A stretch of 23,426 bases of DNA from DAOPXV01 sp035352535 (GCA_964545075.1 CAZJFS010000060.1:1-23426); one strand, 5' to 3'. Positions 1-8,499 are shown, numbered from the stretch's first letter. A program made the numbers and translations. Notes: generated from the sequence alone by a model not told the origin.

Positions 1-701
1 GCTTCCGTTCCGGATGGCACCCGGATCACTTTCTTCATTTCAGGATTTTCGGCATGAAGCGTGGTTTCGATCTCGTCCGTCATTGAATTTAATATTTTTT
101 CGAGGTATTTATGGGTCATCATGGGTAAATTCAAAGCGTTCGGCAAAAACGGTCTTCCGATCATCATTAAGCCTTTCGTCATGGGATATGGAAGGATATA
201 TTTATCCCAGGCCGCGAACTGCCTGCATGATACGAATCCGCAAGCTATCGGCAGAACATAGCAGTTTTCTTTTATAGCGATATAGTTAACGCCTTCCTTC
301 GCCGAGTGATAAGGCCCGCGCGGGCCGTCAAGCGCGATCGCCACGTCATGGCCTTCGCGCATCTTCCTGATGAGACCAATAAGTCCGGAAACCGCTCCCC
401 TGCTTGAAGAACCGCGTACGACCGAGTAGCCGAAGGATGTCAGAATACGGTTTTGCATTTCGCCGTCCTGTGAAAGGCTGACCATTATGGCAATTTTTCT
501 GTTACGGAAATAATAAATCGGGTAGAACTGCTGGCCGTGCCAGAAAACTATCACGCACGGAATGCCGCGTTCCTTTAAAAACTGATAATTTTCATATCCG
601 GTCACTTTCATGGAAAGTGAAGCGGATATAGAGTTTATTAAAGGTTTTCCGATGAGCGGCACGATATTTTGTTTTAAAACGTTTGCGATACTAAATCCCA
701 T
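1..701 (-). CDS. DUF374-family lysophospholipid acyltransferase, 3' end cut by window edge
   Basis: The frame opens at an ATG at 701 and stays open to the window edge, so about 233 N-terminal residues are visible and the C-terminus is missing. Seen: FWHGQQ with the likely catalytic His at residue 55, SLSQDGE at about 76-81, GSSSRGA near 97-103 and LDGPRGP at about 124-130. This series is the hallmark of the DUF374/COG2121 acyltransferases, a branch of the LPLAT superfamily often found in lipid A and LPS gene clusters. The presumed reaction is transfer of an acyl chain to a lysolipid or lipid A precursor at the inner membrane; the exact substrate is unknown. The start overlaps the msbA-like stop by 11 bp, and a strong AAGGAGGT ribosome site lies inside the msbA 3' end, so translational coupling is likely. 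It differs from the LpxL-type acyltransferase at 14714. Confidence 0.85.
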   Translation of the reverse strand, partial: MGFSIANVLKQNIVPLIGKPLINSISASLSMKVTGYENYQFLKERGIPCVIVFWHGQQFYPIYYFRNRKIAIMVSLSQDGEMQNRILTSFGYSVVRGSSSRGAVSGLIGLIRKMREGHDVAIALDGPRGPYHSAKEGVNYIAIKENCYVLPIACGFVSCRQFAAWDKYILPYPMTKGLMMIGRPFLPNALNLPMMTHKYLEKILNSMTDEIETTLHAENPEMKKVIRVPSGTE

Positions 702-2442
702 TTACGGTTACGACCTCCTTTTCAAAGTAGGTCTGGTAAAGTTTCTGGTAAACACCTTCGATTTCTATAAGTTTTTCGTGAGTTCCGTATTGCGCAAGCA
801 AGCCTTTTTCAAGCACTATTATTTCGGTGGCATTTTTTATCGTCGAGAGCCTGTGCGCGATGATGAACGTGGTTCTGCCCTGCATAAGCCTGTCGAGAGC
901 GTCCTTTACGAGCGATTCCGATTCGGCGTCGAGGGCGGAAGTTGCCTCGTCAAGTATGAGTATCTTAGGATTTCTTAATATTGTCCTGGCTATGGCGATT
1001 CGCTGACGCTGCCCGCCCGAAAGCTTAACGCCGTGTTCTCCGACCTTCGTTGAAAAACCCAGCGGAAATTTTTCGACAAAGTCAGCCGCATTGGCCATTT
1101 TAGCCGCCGTCAAAGCTTCTTCGTCTGATGCGTCGGGATTTCCATATTTTATATTGTCAAGAATCGTTCCTGAAAAAAGGACCGTATCCTGGGGAACTAT
1201 GCCAATCTGCATGCGCAGCGAGCGCAATTTAACGCTTTCAATGTTTAATCCGTCGATCTCTATGGCGCCGGAATTGAGTTTGTAAAATCTTAAAAGCAGG
1301 TTTACGAGCGTTGTTTTGCCTGAGCCGGAAGGCCCGACGACGGCCGTTATGTTTCCCGGTTTCACCGAAAGCGAGAAATTGAATATCCCTCCGTCGGATT
1401 TAGGGTATTTGAAGTATATGTTTTTAAACTCGATACCGCCTTTTATTTCAGGCATTTCAACGAGTCCGCCTTCATTTTCATCTTCGGGCTTTTCATCGAG
1501 TATCTCGTAGATCCTTTCGATGCATACATGCGCCTGTTGATAGTAGGTAGTAGTATTCGTAAGTCTTTTTATAGGCGTAAAAAGCATTCCAAGCGCCGTC
1601 AGAAAGCTTATCAGCTCGCCCGGCGTAAGGCTTGGATTGGGCTTTATTACGAAATAGCCGCCTATGCCGAGAACTATGACTATGCCGTTAGTGTTTAGAA
1701 ATTCTATTATTGGAAGTATAAGCGCTATCAGATGACTATATTTCATGGCTATTTTAAAGTTTTCGTCGGCTTCCTTCCCGAAGGCGTCGTTTTCCATGCC
1801 TTCATTCGAGAACGCTTTGACCGTTCTTATTCCGGAGATTTTTTCATTTAAGATAGAGGTGATGTCGCCGACTTTGCTCTGAAGCGTATATGTGGTCTTT
1901 CTGACTTTTTGAGAGAATTTTGAAACAATGAAGCCGATGAATGGGATTACCATGAAGGCGGCCAGCGCGAGTTGATAGTGAATATAAACGATCCAGCATA
2001 TAAGGCCCAGGACGGTTAGAAGATCCGAAACCACGCCGATACTCGCGTCGATCATATTCTGGAGCATAACGACGTCCGATGTTATGCGGGCCATTATGTG
2101 CCCCGTCTGCCGGTCCTCGAAATAACTTATCGGAAGCCTGTTTATATGGGCGTAAATATTTTTCCTCAGTTTTCTTAATACGCTCTGCCCGACGAAGGCT
2201 GTATAATAATTCTGAAAATAATAAAATACGCCTTTCACTATGAAGAGTACGATCAGGCCTATGGATATGAGCGTGAGATAATATGAATTTTTCTCAAAGA
2301 GCACTTTGTCGACGACATATTTCATAATGCCGGCCGGCAGGGCCGTCGCGATCGAAACTACTACGGAACACATGAGAATCAGAACGAAATACGTGTAGTA
2401 TTCGAAAGCGTATTCTTTATAAAATCGTTTGACTACCGACAA
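691..2442 (-). CDS. msbA: MsbA-type lipid A/phospholipid ABC exporter (fused permease and ATPase)
   Basis: 583 residues, the normal length for MsbA-type half-transporters that act as homodimers. The first ~300 residues contain about six membrane segments and the ABC exporter motif ITSDVV. The ATPase half follows: Walker A GPSGSGKTT near 368-376, Q-loop IGIVPQDT, signature LSGGQRQRIAIAR near 474, Walker B with ILDEATSALD near 490-500, and the H-loop IIAHRLST near 528. The role inferred is flipping lipid A-core across the inner membrane, because lpxB and lpxI lie immediately upstream and an acyltransferase downstream. Sequence alone cannot fully separate it from other multidrug exporters of this family. 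The start codon is TTG (2440-2442), chosen because a GGAGG site (2448-2452) sits 5 nt upstream. The gap from lpxB is 13 bp. Confidence 0.85.
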   Translation of the reverse strand: MSVVKRFYKEYAFEYYTYFVLILMCSVVVSIATALPAGIMKYVVDKVLFEKNSYYLTLISIGLIVLFIVKGVFYYFQNYYTAFVGQSVLRKLRKNIYAHINRLPISYFEDRQTGHIMARITSDVVMLQNMIDASIGVVSDLLTVLGLICWIVYIHYQLALAAFMVIPFIGFIVSKFSQKVRKTTYTLQSKVGDITSILNEKISGIRTVKAFSNEGMENDAFGKEADENFKIAMKYSHLIALILPIIEFLNTNGIVIVLGIGGYFVIKPNPSLTPGELISFLTALGMLFTPIKRLTNTTTYYQQAHVCIERIYEILDEKPEDENEGGLVEMPEIKGGIEFKNIYFKYPKSDGGIFNFSLSVKPGNITAVVGPSGSGKTTLVNLLLRFYKLNSGAIEIDGLNIESVKLRSLRMQIGIVPQDTVLFSGTILDNIKYGNPDASDEEALTAAKMANAADFVEKFPLGFSTKVGEHGVKLSGGQRQRIAIARTILRNPKILILDEATSALDAESESLVKDALDRLMQGRTTFIIAHRLSTIKNATEIIVLEKGLLAQYGTHEKLIEIEGVYQKLYQTYFEKEVVTVNGI

Positions 2443-2447
2443 ATTTT

Positions 2448-2452
2448 CCTCC
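2448..2452 (-). promoter_or_regulatory. Ribosome binding site fixing the TTG start of msbA
   Basis: On the minus strand GGAGG stands 5 nt before the TTG at 2440-2442. No ATG lies nearby in frame, so this site decides the start. Confidence 0.7.
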
Positions 2453-2455
2453 GGT

Positions 2456-3625
2456 TTAGCTGGTTGCGATATCGCGGGCTATAAGGTCTATCGGCGATTG
2501 AGCCGCGTTAAATTTTAAAAGTTTAGGCGTTTCAAGAAGCAGACGCCTCATGTTTTCACCGTATCTCTGATTTTCAATTATTTTAGCCGCGTGATACATA
2601 ACGTTATCGAAGTTGGCTTCCCGCTGGAGAAGCTCCGGGACCACGCATGTCCCGTGAATAATATTGGGAAGGCCGACGAATTTAGTGTTTACCAGGAGCC
2701 TTCCTGCAATTTCAGTCAGAAGCGCCATTTTATATAAAATAACCATCGGCACTCCGAAAAGCGCCAGTTCGAGAGTCGCCGTTCCTGAAGTCGCGAGCGC
2801 GAGGGCCGCCTCGCTGAAGCAGCGATATTTCAGATCGTCGTCTTCGACGAACCTGTAAGAAAAATCAGCGTTTTTAAATTTCTTTTTCAAAAGCGCGGTG
2901 TCCGAGGACGGCGCTATTGGGACGATAAATTCAAGTCCGTTAATCGTTTTCGAATAATTTTTGTTTATAGCCGCCGCGCATTTTTTTATCAATGGAAGCA
3001 GGTTCTCGATCTCGCTTTTGCGAGAACCGGGCATTAAAATAATTTTGTTTTTTGGGCCGTTGTTGCCGGCGCCGAGGAATTTTTTAAAGTCGAAGCCGGA
3101 GGCTTTTATTATATCGAATATAGGATGTCCGAAAAATTTCGTTTCTATGCCGCGCTCTTCAAAAAATTTTTTTTCAAAAGGGAATATCGAATATATGCGG
3201 TCAACGCATGAACCGAGTTTTTTTACGCGGAACTCGCCCCACGCCCACAATTTAGGCGGTATGAAAAAATAAACGGGAATGCCGGCCGCCTTCGCAAGTT
3301 GCGCCAGCCTTATGTTGAATCCGGCGTAATCGATTAAAATAAGAGCGTCTATGCCGGTTCTGATGAAGAAATTACCGGCGAGCCTTATATTCTTATAATT
3401 TTCAAAAAGCGATGTGAGTATTTCGGTGACTCCCATCACGGAATGTTTTTCCATATTCAAAAGGAGCCTGACGCCGGCCTTTTTCATTCTTGAAAGTCCG
3501 ATGCCATGCAGTTCGGCGTTTTTAACGTGCTTTTTCAACGCCCTGGCAAGTTCGGCTCCGTAAATATCGCCTGAAGCCTCGCCGGCCGATATGAAAATTT
3601 TTTTGACATCGATCGTTTTTTCCAT
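2456..3625 (-). CDS. lpxB: Lipid-A-disaccharide synthase
   Basis: 389 residues, the expected size for LpxB, a GT19 glycosyltransferase. It condenses UDP-2,3-diacylglucosamine with lipid X to give lipid A disaccharide 1-phosphate at the cytoplasmic face of the inner membrane. Seen: N-terminal FISAGEASGDIYGAELARAL, the central PPKLWAWGEFR segment (family SPQVWAW), ILIDYAGFN, LMPGSRKSEI, SGTATLELALFGVPMVILYK and GLPNIIHGTCVVPELLQ. Each aligns with a well-known conserved LpxB block. The start ATG lies 3 nt after the lpxI stop and has no clear Shine-Dalgarno sequence, so it probably depends on coupling to lpxI. The donor substrate is made by the upstream LpxI, so consecutive pathway steps are adjacent. 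Confidence 0.97.
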   Translation of the reverse strand: MEKTIDVKKIFISAGEASGDIYGAELARALKKHVKNAELHGIGLSRMKKAGVRLLLNMEKHSVMGVTEILTSLFENYKNIRLAGNFFIRTGIDALILIDYAGFNIRLAQLAKAAGIPVYFFIPPKLWAWGEFRVKKLGSCVDRIYSIFPFEKKFFEERGIETKFFGHPIFDIIKASGFDFKKFLGAGNNGPKNKIILMPGSRKSEIENLLPLIKKCAAAINKNYSKTINGLEFIVPIAPSSDTALLKKKFKNADFSYRFVEDDDLKYRCFSEAALALATSGTATLELALFGVPMVILYKMALLTEIAGRLLVNTKFVGLPNIIHGTCVVPELLQREANFDNVMYHAAKIIENQRYGENMRRLLLETPKLLKFNAAQSPIDLIARDIATS

Positions 3626-3628
3626 ATT

Positions 3629-4432
3629 TTAAAGAGCGACTATCCTCACGCCTTTTGAGCGGGCAAAATTGATGACGTTTTCCTTGTCGAGAAATATGGT
3701 CTTGCCGGCGTCGACGACGAGCGTTACGGCGCCAGCCTTAAGCATTACGTTGATGGTGTTCATGCCGATGACCGGCATATCGAAACGTTTGTCTTGGTTA
3801 GGCTTTGAAACTTTCGCCACCACGACGCCGCCTTTTCCGAGCGCGCCGCCGCGAGAGATCGCTTCGTCCGTACCTTCGATGGCTTCCACCGCGAGAACCG
3901 CGCGGTCTTTTACGATGACGGTCTGGCCGATGTCCAGCCCTGCGATCTGTTTGGCTATGTTCCAGCCGTAATAGACGTCCTGCCATTCGGTTTCACGAAG
4001 TTCGTCGCTCGTGAGAACCCCATCCTGTATCAAAAGCTTGTTGACATATTTAGTGCTTTCGCAAACGGTTATGCCTTCGGACTGGATCTCGTTGACCAGC
4101 GCGAGTAAGATGGAATCGTCGTTATTGTTGTCTATTTTTGAAAGAAGCAACTTGAGGCGGGCGTCGAAGGCAATGGTTCCGGAATATAACAGCGTTTTCT
4201 GTATTTTCCCCGCCATGACGACCTCTTTTACGGATTCCGTTTTCAGGATATCTATAAGGCGCTGTAATTCACCGACCGATATCCAGTGAACCCTGTCGGC
4301 TATCTTTTCGATATCGGGCGAGGCTATGTCCTTTAAAGCTATAACGACAAGGTGTATGCCCTGCGTTTTAGCTTCTTCAGCGAATATTAGCGGAAATCTC
4401 CCTGCGCCCGCTATCAATCCAAAACTATCCAC
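3629..4432 (-). CDS. lpxI: UDP-2,3-diacylglucosamine pyrophosphatase, LpxI type
   Basis: 267 residues. LpxI (formerly DUF1009) hydrolyses UDP-2,3-diacylglucosamine to lipid X and UMP and replaces the unrelated LpxH in many non-gammaproteobacteria. Seen: N-terminal LIAGAGRFPLIFAEEAK, the VMAGKIQKT block near 72-80, GWNIAKQIAGLDIGQTVIVKD near 156-176, the AVEAIEGTDEAISRGG block near 181-196, and KRFDMPVIGMNTI near 215-227, whose Asp 218 is probably the catalytic aspartate of the family. The start codon is GTG (4430-4432), supported by AGGAGG at 4441-4446 with 8 nt spacing. It lies 22 bp after the ricT-like gene and 3 bp before lpxB. No LpxH is seen in the window. Confidence 0.95.
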   Translation of the reverse strand: MDSFGLIAGAGRFPLIFAEEAKTQGIHLVVIALKDIASPDIEKIADRVHWISVGELQRLIDILKTESVKEVVMAGKIQKTLLYSGTIAFDARLKLLLSKIDNNNDDSILLALVNEIQSEGITVCESTKYVNKLLIQDGVLTSDELRETEWQDVYYGWNIAKQIAGLDIGQTVIVKDRAVLAVEAIEGTDEAISRGGALGKGGVVVAKVSKPNQDKRFDMPVIGMNTINVMLKAGAVTLVVDAGKTIFLDKENVINFARSKGVRIVAL

Positions 4433-4454
4433 TAAAATTGCCTCCTAACAGACG

Positions 4455-5969
4455 TTAATTGCTTTTTATTTCATTATTGCCGGTATTGGGTTCCGGCGTC
4501 GCGGCTGCCGTTTCATTTTCCGGCGTATGCTGTTTCGGCGTGACCGGCTGTTCCGGGTGATTATGGTGCCCGCCGGCGTTTTTATCCCTGTGGTCTTTTC
4601 CGCGGTTGTCGGTTTTATTATCCCTGTTATCACGGTTGTCGCGGCTCCGGCTTCCGTCCCTGTTATCCCTGCCGCGGTTATCCTGGCTTTTAAATTCTTT
4701 GGGCTTGCCGTCGTTCGGTCCGGCCGGTCGTGGAGGCCTGTTGTCGCGTTGGCTCCTGTTATCACGATTGTCCCGGTTTTCGCGGGGGCGGTTGTCCCTG
4801 CTATCCCTGCCGCGTGGCGGCTGAGTTTCCTTGTGGTCCGCCGGCGCCTTATCTTGTTTGTTTTCAGTGGTTTCCTTGTTTTCCTTTTTCAGGAACGGAA
4901 GGTCCGGCTTGGGTTTGTATTCTTTGAAAGGCTTGACCTTGCCTTCCTGTATCTTTAAAAGAAAATCTTCGTATGAAAGATTCAGCGCTATCTCTTCGCC
5001 CTCTATTTCGACCGTTACCTGATTCGACGCTTCATCGATCGTTTTGAGTATGCCGGTCTGTTCGTCTATGATTATTTTTGCGTTGACGGGCGGAACCTGA
5101 AGCTTGCAGGCCTCGGCTTCGCCTTCGTATCTAAGGCAGCAGAGAGGCCTGCTGCAGAGACCTGAGACCTTGCTCTGCATTCCTATAACGTTTAAAAATG
5201 GATTTTTCTGGGTGTCGACGTTTATTACGGCTTTAGTGCGGCACGGCCAGTAATTGCAGCATATCCGCCTTCCGCATATTCCAAGTCCGCCGAGCATTTC
5301 CGTTTCGTCGCGCGGGCCGATCTGGCGAAGTTCTATGCGCGTTCTGAAAACAAAAGCAAGTTCTCTGACGAGTTTTCTGAAATCGACTTTGGAGTCGGCT
5401 TTAAAAAAGAAGGTTACGCGGCTTCCATCGAATATATACTGAACCTTCAGAAGCTTCATCGGAAGCTCCAGTTTTTTGATCTTGTTGTTGCAGATGGCGA
5501 AAGCTTCCTTCTCACGCTGGCGGTTGCGCTCTTCCTGAGCGATGTCGCTTTCGTTGACGCGTCTTATGATGCGTATGTGAGGGTCGTTCACTTTTGTTCC
5601 GGCGAGCGGATTTAGAAGCGCTACTTCGGCTAGGTCCTTGCCCTTGGCGAGCTTGACCACTATCCGTTCGTGGAGCGTGAATGTCATGTTTTCGTCCGGG
5701 ACGTAATATAATTCGCCGGCCGTTTTGAATCGTATGCCTATAAGTTTACAATTGGCGGGAATTTCAGGCGGGAGGGGATCTTTTGCGGTTTCCGGCGCGG
5801 AGACCGGGGCCGTTTCGGGTTCGCAAGGAGTTGAGACGGTTGCGTCCGCCGTTGGTTCGGCATTCGCGTCCATCGGGGCCGTAATCTCGATTTCCTTGAT
5901 ATTAGGGGTTCCTGCGGTTTCCGTCAGCTCTGAAGCGTTCGCCGTTATGTTGTTGTTATCGTCCTGCAT
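4455..5969 (-). CDS. ricT: PSP1-domain RicT (YaaT)-like protein with long Arg/Asp/Asn-rich tail
   Basis: 504 residues, far longer than typical RicT/YaaT proteins (about 270-310). Residues ~74-290 form the PSP1/RicT core, with cysteine groups ICGRRICC (C232, C237, C238), C243, LCSRPLCC (C272, C277, C278) and C288. In Bacillus RicT equivalent cysteines take part in Fe-S binding within the RicA-RicF-RicT (Y) complex, which promotes RNA maturation by RNase Y. Added parts are a ~70-residue acidic, Ala/Thr/Pro-rich N-terminus and a ~150-residue C-terminus. The C-terminus begins Lys/Glu-rich, then has repeated RDN units (~387-463) and ends His/Pro/Thr-rich. The tail looks disordered and could bind nucleic acid. 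Adjacency to holB matches the Firmicutes holB-yaaT order. RicA and RicF partners are not in the window, so the role here is inferred. Confidence 0.85.
   Translation of the reverse strand: MQDDNNNITANASELTETAGTPNIKEIEITAPMDANAEPTADATVSTPCEPETAPVSAPETAKDPLPPEIPANCKLIGIRFKTAGELYYVPDENMTFTLHERIVVKLAKGKDLAEVALLNPLAGTKVNDPHIRIIRRVNESDIAQEERNRQREKEAFAICNNKIKKLELPMKLLKVQYIFDGSRVTFFFKADSKVDFRKLVRELAFVFRTRIELRQIGPRDETEMLGGLGICGRRICCNYWPCRTKAVINVDTQKNPFLNVIGMQSKVSGLCSRPLCCLRYEGEAEACKLQVPPVNAKIIIDEQTGILKTIDEASNQVTVEIEGEEIALNLSYEDFLLKIQEGKVKPFKEYKPKPDLPFLKKENKETTENKQDKAPADHKETQPPRGRDSRDNRPRENRDNRDNRSQRDNRPPRPAGPNDGKPKEFKSQDNRGRDNRDGSRSRDNRDNRDNKTDNRGKDHRDKNAGGHHNHPEQPVTPKQHTPENETAAATPEPNTGNNEIKSN
4581..4811 (-). 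repeat. Degenerate tandem repeat encoding RDN/NRD units in the ricT-like tail
   Basis: This stretch codes for residues ~387-463 of the RicT-like protein. Short units reading RDNRDNR recur with variations such as RENRDN, RSQRDN, RGRDNRD and KTDNRGKDHRD. The repeat is at codon scale (9 nt, Arg-Asp-Asn) and imperfect, as expected for a low-complexity protein tail prone to slippage. It also creates long spurious open frames on the opposite strand. Confidence 0.85.
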
Positions 5970-5987
5970 TATTTACATCCACCGTTT

Positions 5988-7319
5988 TTACCTTATCATG
6001 TTAAAAAAATAATTTTCAAGATATGCCTCAGGGTTTATGTTGGCGGCCATGTCCCGGTAATATCCGCGGCCTATCTTTTTTACAATATGCTCGATCTCGC
6101 TTGTCGAATAAAGCGAAGACGCCTCGAGCGCCATTCGTTCAATAATGCCGTTCCCGCGTTTTTCAGGTCCGGCGTTTTTCATTATAAATATCTTTTCAAA
6201 AGCCACATAAAGACCGGCTACCATTTTTACATATTCATCGCGGCGGTTTCTGGCGCTTTCTTTTTTTATGACATCCATCATTTCGTTGAATATCTTGGCG
6301 GATACCCGCTCCTGTTGCTTCTGGTGAAGAGGCTCTATGAATTTTTCCAGTTCCTGCTGGCATGCCGCGAAATATCCGTCCATCTTACCCGCCAGTTCAT
6401 ATGACATGAGCTGAACATAGCGCCGCGCCGATTTTTTCGCCAGAAGTAGCAGCGCATAAGCACCGGCAGTTTTGATATATTGTCTTGACAGGATAGCCGC
6501 TTCTATTTTATCAAATGCTTCGTTTAAATGCAAGTTATTTTCTTCGGCCAGCCTATCTTCGTTGCCGAAACCGGCGTAAGCCATGTCCCATAACGCTGAA
6601 ATTTCTTCAGGTCCCGGCGTTTTTAATATCCGTTCGAGCGCGGTCATCACGGATGCGACGCGCGGGCCGGTTTTGGAAGTTTCTTCTTCCGCGGCGGATA
6701 TGGCCGCGCCTATGGACGATGAGGCGTTCACCAGAAATTCAGATTCGCGTTCGCCGATATCCGGCCACATATCGTCGATATACTTTTTTATCTTTTCTTT
6801 TTCCGTATCGTTGAATTTAACTATCTGGCATCGGGAGCGGATGGTCGGAAGGATCGAGTTCGGCGCTGAAGTCACTAAAACGAACAGCACGTTAGGAGTC
6901 GGTTCCTCAAGGGTTTTTAAAAAGCAATTAGCGGATTCCTGGTTAAAATAACGCACGTCGTTTATTATGTAAACCTGCCTAAATCCTTCAGGCACCTTAA
7001 GGCTGCCCGGCGCGATTATTTTAGCGCGTATATCGTCGATAGGGATCTCGCCGAATTTATATTTAAGCCTGGTGACGAATTGAAAATTTCCGGCTGCTAT
7101 CTTTTTGCAGCGCTCGCATTCGCCGCACGCAAGGCCATTTTTTAAAGAAAGGCAGTTGACGGACATGGCCAGAAGATCCGCGCAGGTAGATTTGCCGATA
7201 TGTTCGGGTCCCTGGAAGAGAAAGGAATGCGAGGCGCTGCGGCCGGAAGCCGCTGAGCGGATCAGATCGACCACGTCTTCATGGCCGAGGGGCGATAATG
7301 TCCGTTTAACGTTTATCAT
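5988..7319 (-). CDS. holB: DNA polymerase III delta-prime subunit (clamp loader)
   Basis: 443 residues from the start chosen here. Delta-prime is part of the clamp-loader complex that places the beta clamp on DNA. Seen: N-terminal SHSFLFQGPEHIGKST with a complete Walker A (about 37-45), a zinc-module cysteine set C56, C65, C68, C71 (the last three as CGECERC), a Walker B-like region replaced by VYIINDVRYF, then NCFLKTLEEPTPNVLFVLVTS (family ANALLKTLEEP) and the SRC motif in ILPTIRSRCQ. The C-terminal ~200 residues are less conserved helical collar sequence. An upstream in-frame ATG at 7334 exists, but its purine run abuts the codon. The ATG at 7319 has AAGGA (7327-7331) with 7 nt spacing and matches the usual N-terminus. 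It overlaps the wecA-like 3' end by 14 bp. Confidence 0.92.
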   Translation of the reverse strand: MINVKRTLSPLGHEDVVDLIRSAASGRSASHSFLFQGPEHIGKSTCADLLAMSVNCLSLKNGLACGECERCKKIAAGNFQFVTRLKYKFGEIPIDDIRAKIIAPGSLKVPEGFRQVYIINDVRYFNQESANCFLKTLEEPTPNVLFVLVTSAPNSILPTIRSRCQIVKFNDTEKEKIKKYIDDMWPDIGERESEFLVNASSSIGAAISAAEEETSKTGPRVASVMTALERILKTPGPEEISALWDMAYAGFGNEDRLAEENNLHLNEAFDKIEAAILSRQYIKTAGAYALLLLAKKSARRYVQLMSYELAGKMDGYFAACQQELEKFIEPLHQKQQERVSAKIFNEMMDVIKKESARNRRDEYVKMVAGLYVAFEKIFIMKNAGPEKRGNGIIERMALEASSLYSTSEIEHIVKKIGRGYYRDMAANINPEAYLENYFFNMIR

Positions 7320-8418
7320 CGCCGCATCCTTCATCCTTCCGTCCGTTTTTAATCCGCCGTGAGTTGATAACGTGGCGAAGCCTTATGAGGCCGATCACGA
7401 AAAGAAGGCAAATGAGAAAAAGCAGAAAGATGGCCTTGATATTATTGACCTTTGACATTCCTATGGAGAAGAACGAAAGCGATATGGCGATGAGGTATAA
7501 AATGAAAACAGCCTGTTTGTGGGAGAGACCGAGTTCCAGGAACTGGTGGTGAAGGTGTTCCTTATCGGCTATGTGCGGCGGCATTTCCTTGGAGATGCGC
7601 CGTATTATGGCATAGATCATGTCGAGTATCGGTATGAGAAGAACGAGGAACGGGACCAGGACTATCGCAAGAGTGGCGCTTTTAAAAGCGCCCATGACGG
7701 ACGTTACGCCGAGGGTGAACCCCAGAAATGTCGCGCCGCAATCGCCCATGAAAATTCTGGCCGGGTAGAAATTATATTTCAGGAAACCTATGCACGCCCC
7801 GGCCGTCGCCGCGAGCATTACACATGAATTGATGGAAAGCTTGTCTAAAATATTTACGATTATGAGCGTGATGGAGGCTATAGCGGTTATTCCGGCCGCC
7901 AGCCCGTCGAGGCCGTCAATGAAATTTATCATGTTGGTTATCGCAACGACCCAGATTATAGTGGCCGGAATCTTTAAGAGCCCGAGATCGAATCGCGTTC
8001 CAACCTGCATTCCAGAGATCATTTCGATTTTCAGGCCGAAAATCACAAGTATGGAGGCAGCTATAAGTTGTACGAGAAATTTGAATCTGGGAGAAAGGTC
8101 GTATTTGTCATCGGCGATGCCGAGTATGATTATGATAGCTGACGATAAAAGAAATCCGGTGATAGAGCCGTCAATGGAAATGGCTGTTTTCAAAGGCCAG
8201 CACATTTCGAGAGGGACGAATATGCCTATTAAAAAAGCGACATAAATGGCAAGACCGCCAAGCCTGCCCTTGGGTTCGAGATGCACTTTTCTCGGAGAGG
8301 GCTTGTCGAGCACTTTGAAATATTCCGAAAGCCTTATGGCCAGCGGCGTTAAAATTATAGAGGAGAGAAGCGCGATAACGAAACTTGCCGCGACTCTATG
8401 AAAAAAAAATGAATTCAT
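7306..8418 (-). CDS. wecA: Polyprenyl-phosphate GlcNAc-1-phosphate transferase (WecA/TagO family)
   Basis: 370 residues, a polytopic membrane enzyme with about 10-11 hydrophobic segments. The family transfers a sugar 1-phosphate from a UDP-sugar to undecaprenyl phosphate, the first step of O-antigen, ECA or teichoic-type glycans. Seen: the Asp pair in GIADDKYDLSP (D103, D104), NMINFIDGLDGLAAG (~162-176), RIFMGDCGATFLGF (D226; the usual final Ser is Thr here), and a HLHHQF motif near 288-293 characteristic of WecA/TagO rather than MraY. RLGGLAIY near residue 52 is also a family block. Sugar specificity (GlcNAc versus another HexNAc) is inferred. It is the first gene of the lipid A operon, about 46 nt below a consensus promoter. 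Its start ATG has only a weak Shine-Dalgarno. Confidence 0.9.
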   Translation of the reverse strand: MNSFFFHRVAASFVIALLSSIILTPLAIRLSEYFKVLDKPSPRKVHLEPKGRLGGLAIYVAFLIGIFVPLEMCWPLKTAISIDGSITGFLLSSAIIIILGIADDKYDLSPRFKFLVQLIAASILVIFGLKIEMISGMQVGTRFDLGLLKIPATIIWVVAITNMINFIDGLDGLAAGITAIASITLIIVNILDKLSINSCVMLAATAGACIGFLKYNFYPARIFMGDCGATFLGFTLGVTSVMGAFKSATLAIVLVPFLVLLIPILDMIYAIIRRISKEMPPHIADKEHLHHQFLELGLSHKQAVFILYLIAISLSFFSIGMSKVNNIKAIFLLFLICLLFVIGLIRLRHVINSRRIKNGRKDEGCGDDKR

Positions 8419-8470
8419 CGTTTAAACACTCAAGAAAATCGCGCCGGATTAAAGCTGACGCGGTGGTGCC

Positions 8471-8499
8471 ATTATAAAGTAATTTTCTGGATTTGTCAA
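8471..8499 (-). promoter_or_regulatory. Full-consensus sigma70-type promoter for the wecA-holB-ricT-lpxI-lpxB-msbA operon
   Basis: On the minus strand TTGACA (8494-8499) and TATAAT (8471-8476) are separated by exactly 17 bp. Both hexamers match the consensus at every position. The expected transcription start is near 8464, giving a leader of about 46 nt before the wecA-like ATG. The -35 box overlaps the TGA stop (8496-8498) of the DUF3084 gene, so transcription from upstream may also run through. Confidence 0.88.

Noticed and set aside
4527..4958. Long open frames antisense to the ricT-like tail (up to 143 codons)
   Set aside because: They are by-products of the RDN codon repeat; the translations are low-complexity Val/Pro/Arg/Leu/Ser runs, and the sense frame is continuous with a real PSP1 core.
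7320..7334. Earlier ATG for holB at 7334
   Set aside because: The purine run touches the codon with no spacing, while the ATG at 7319 has a well-placed AAGGA and matches the family N-terminus.
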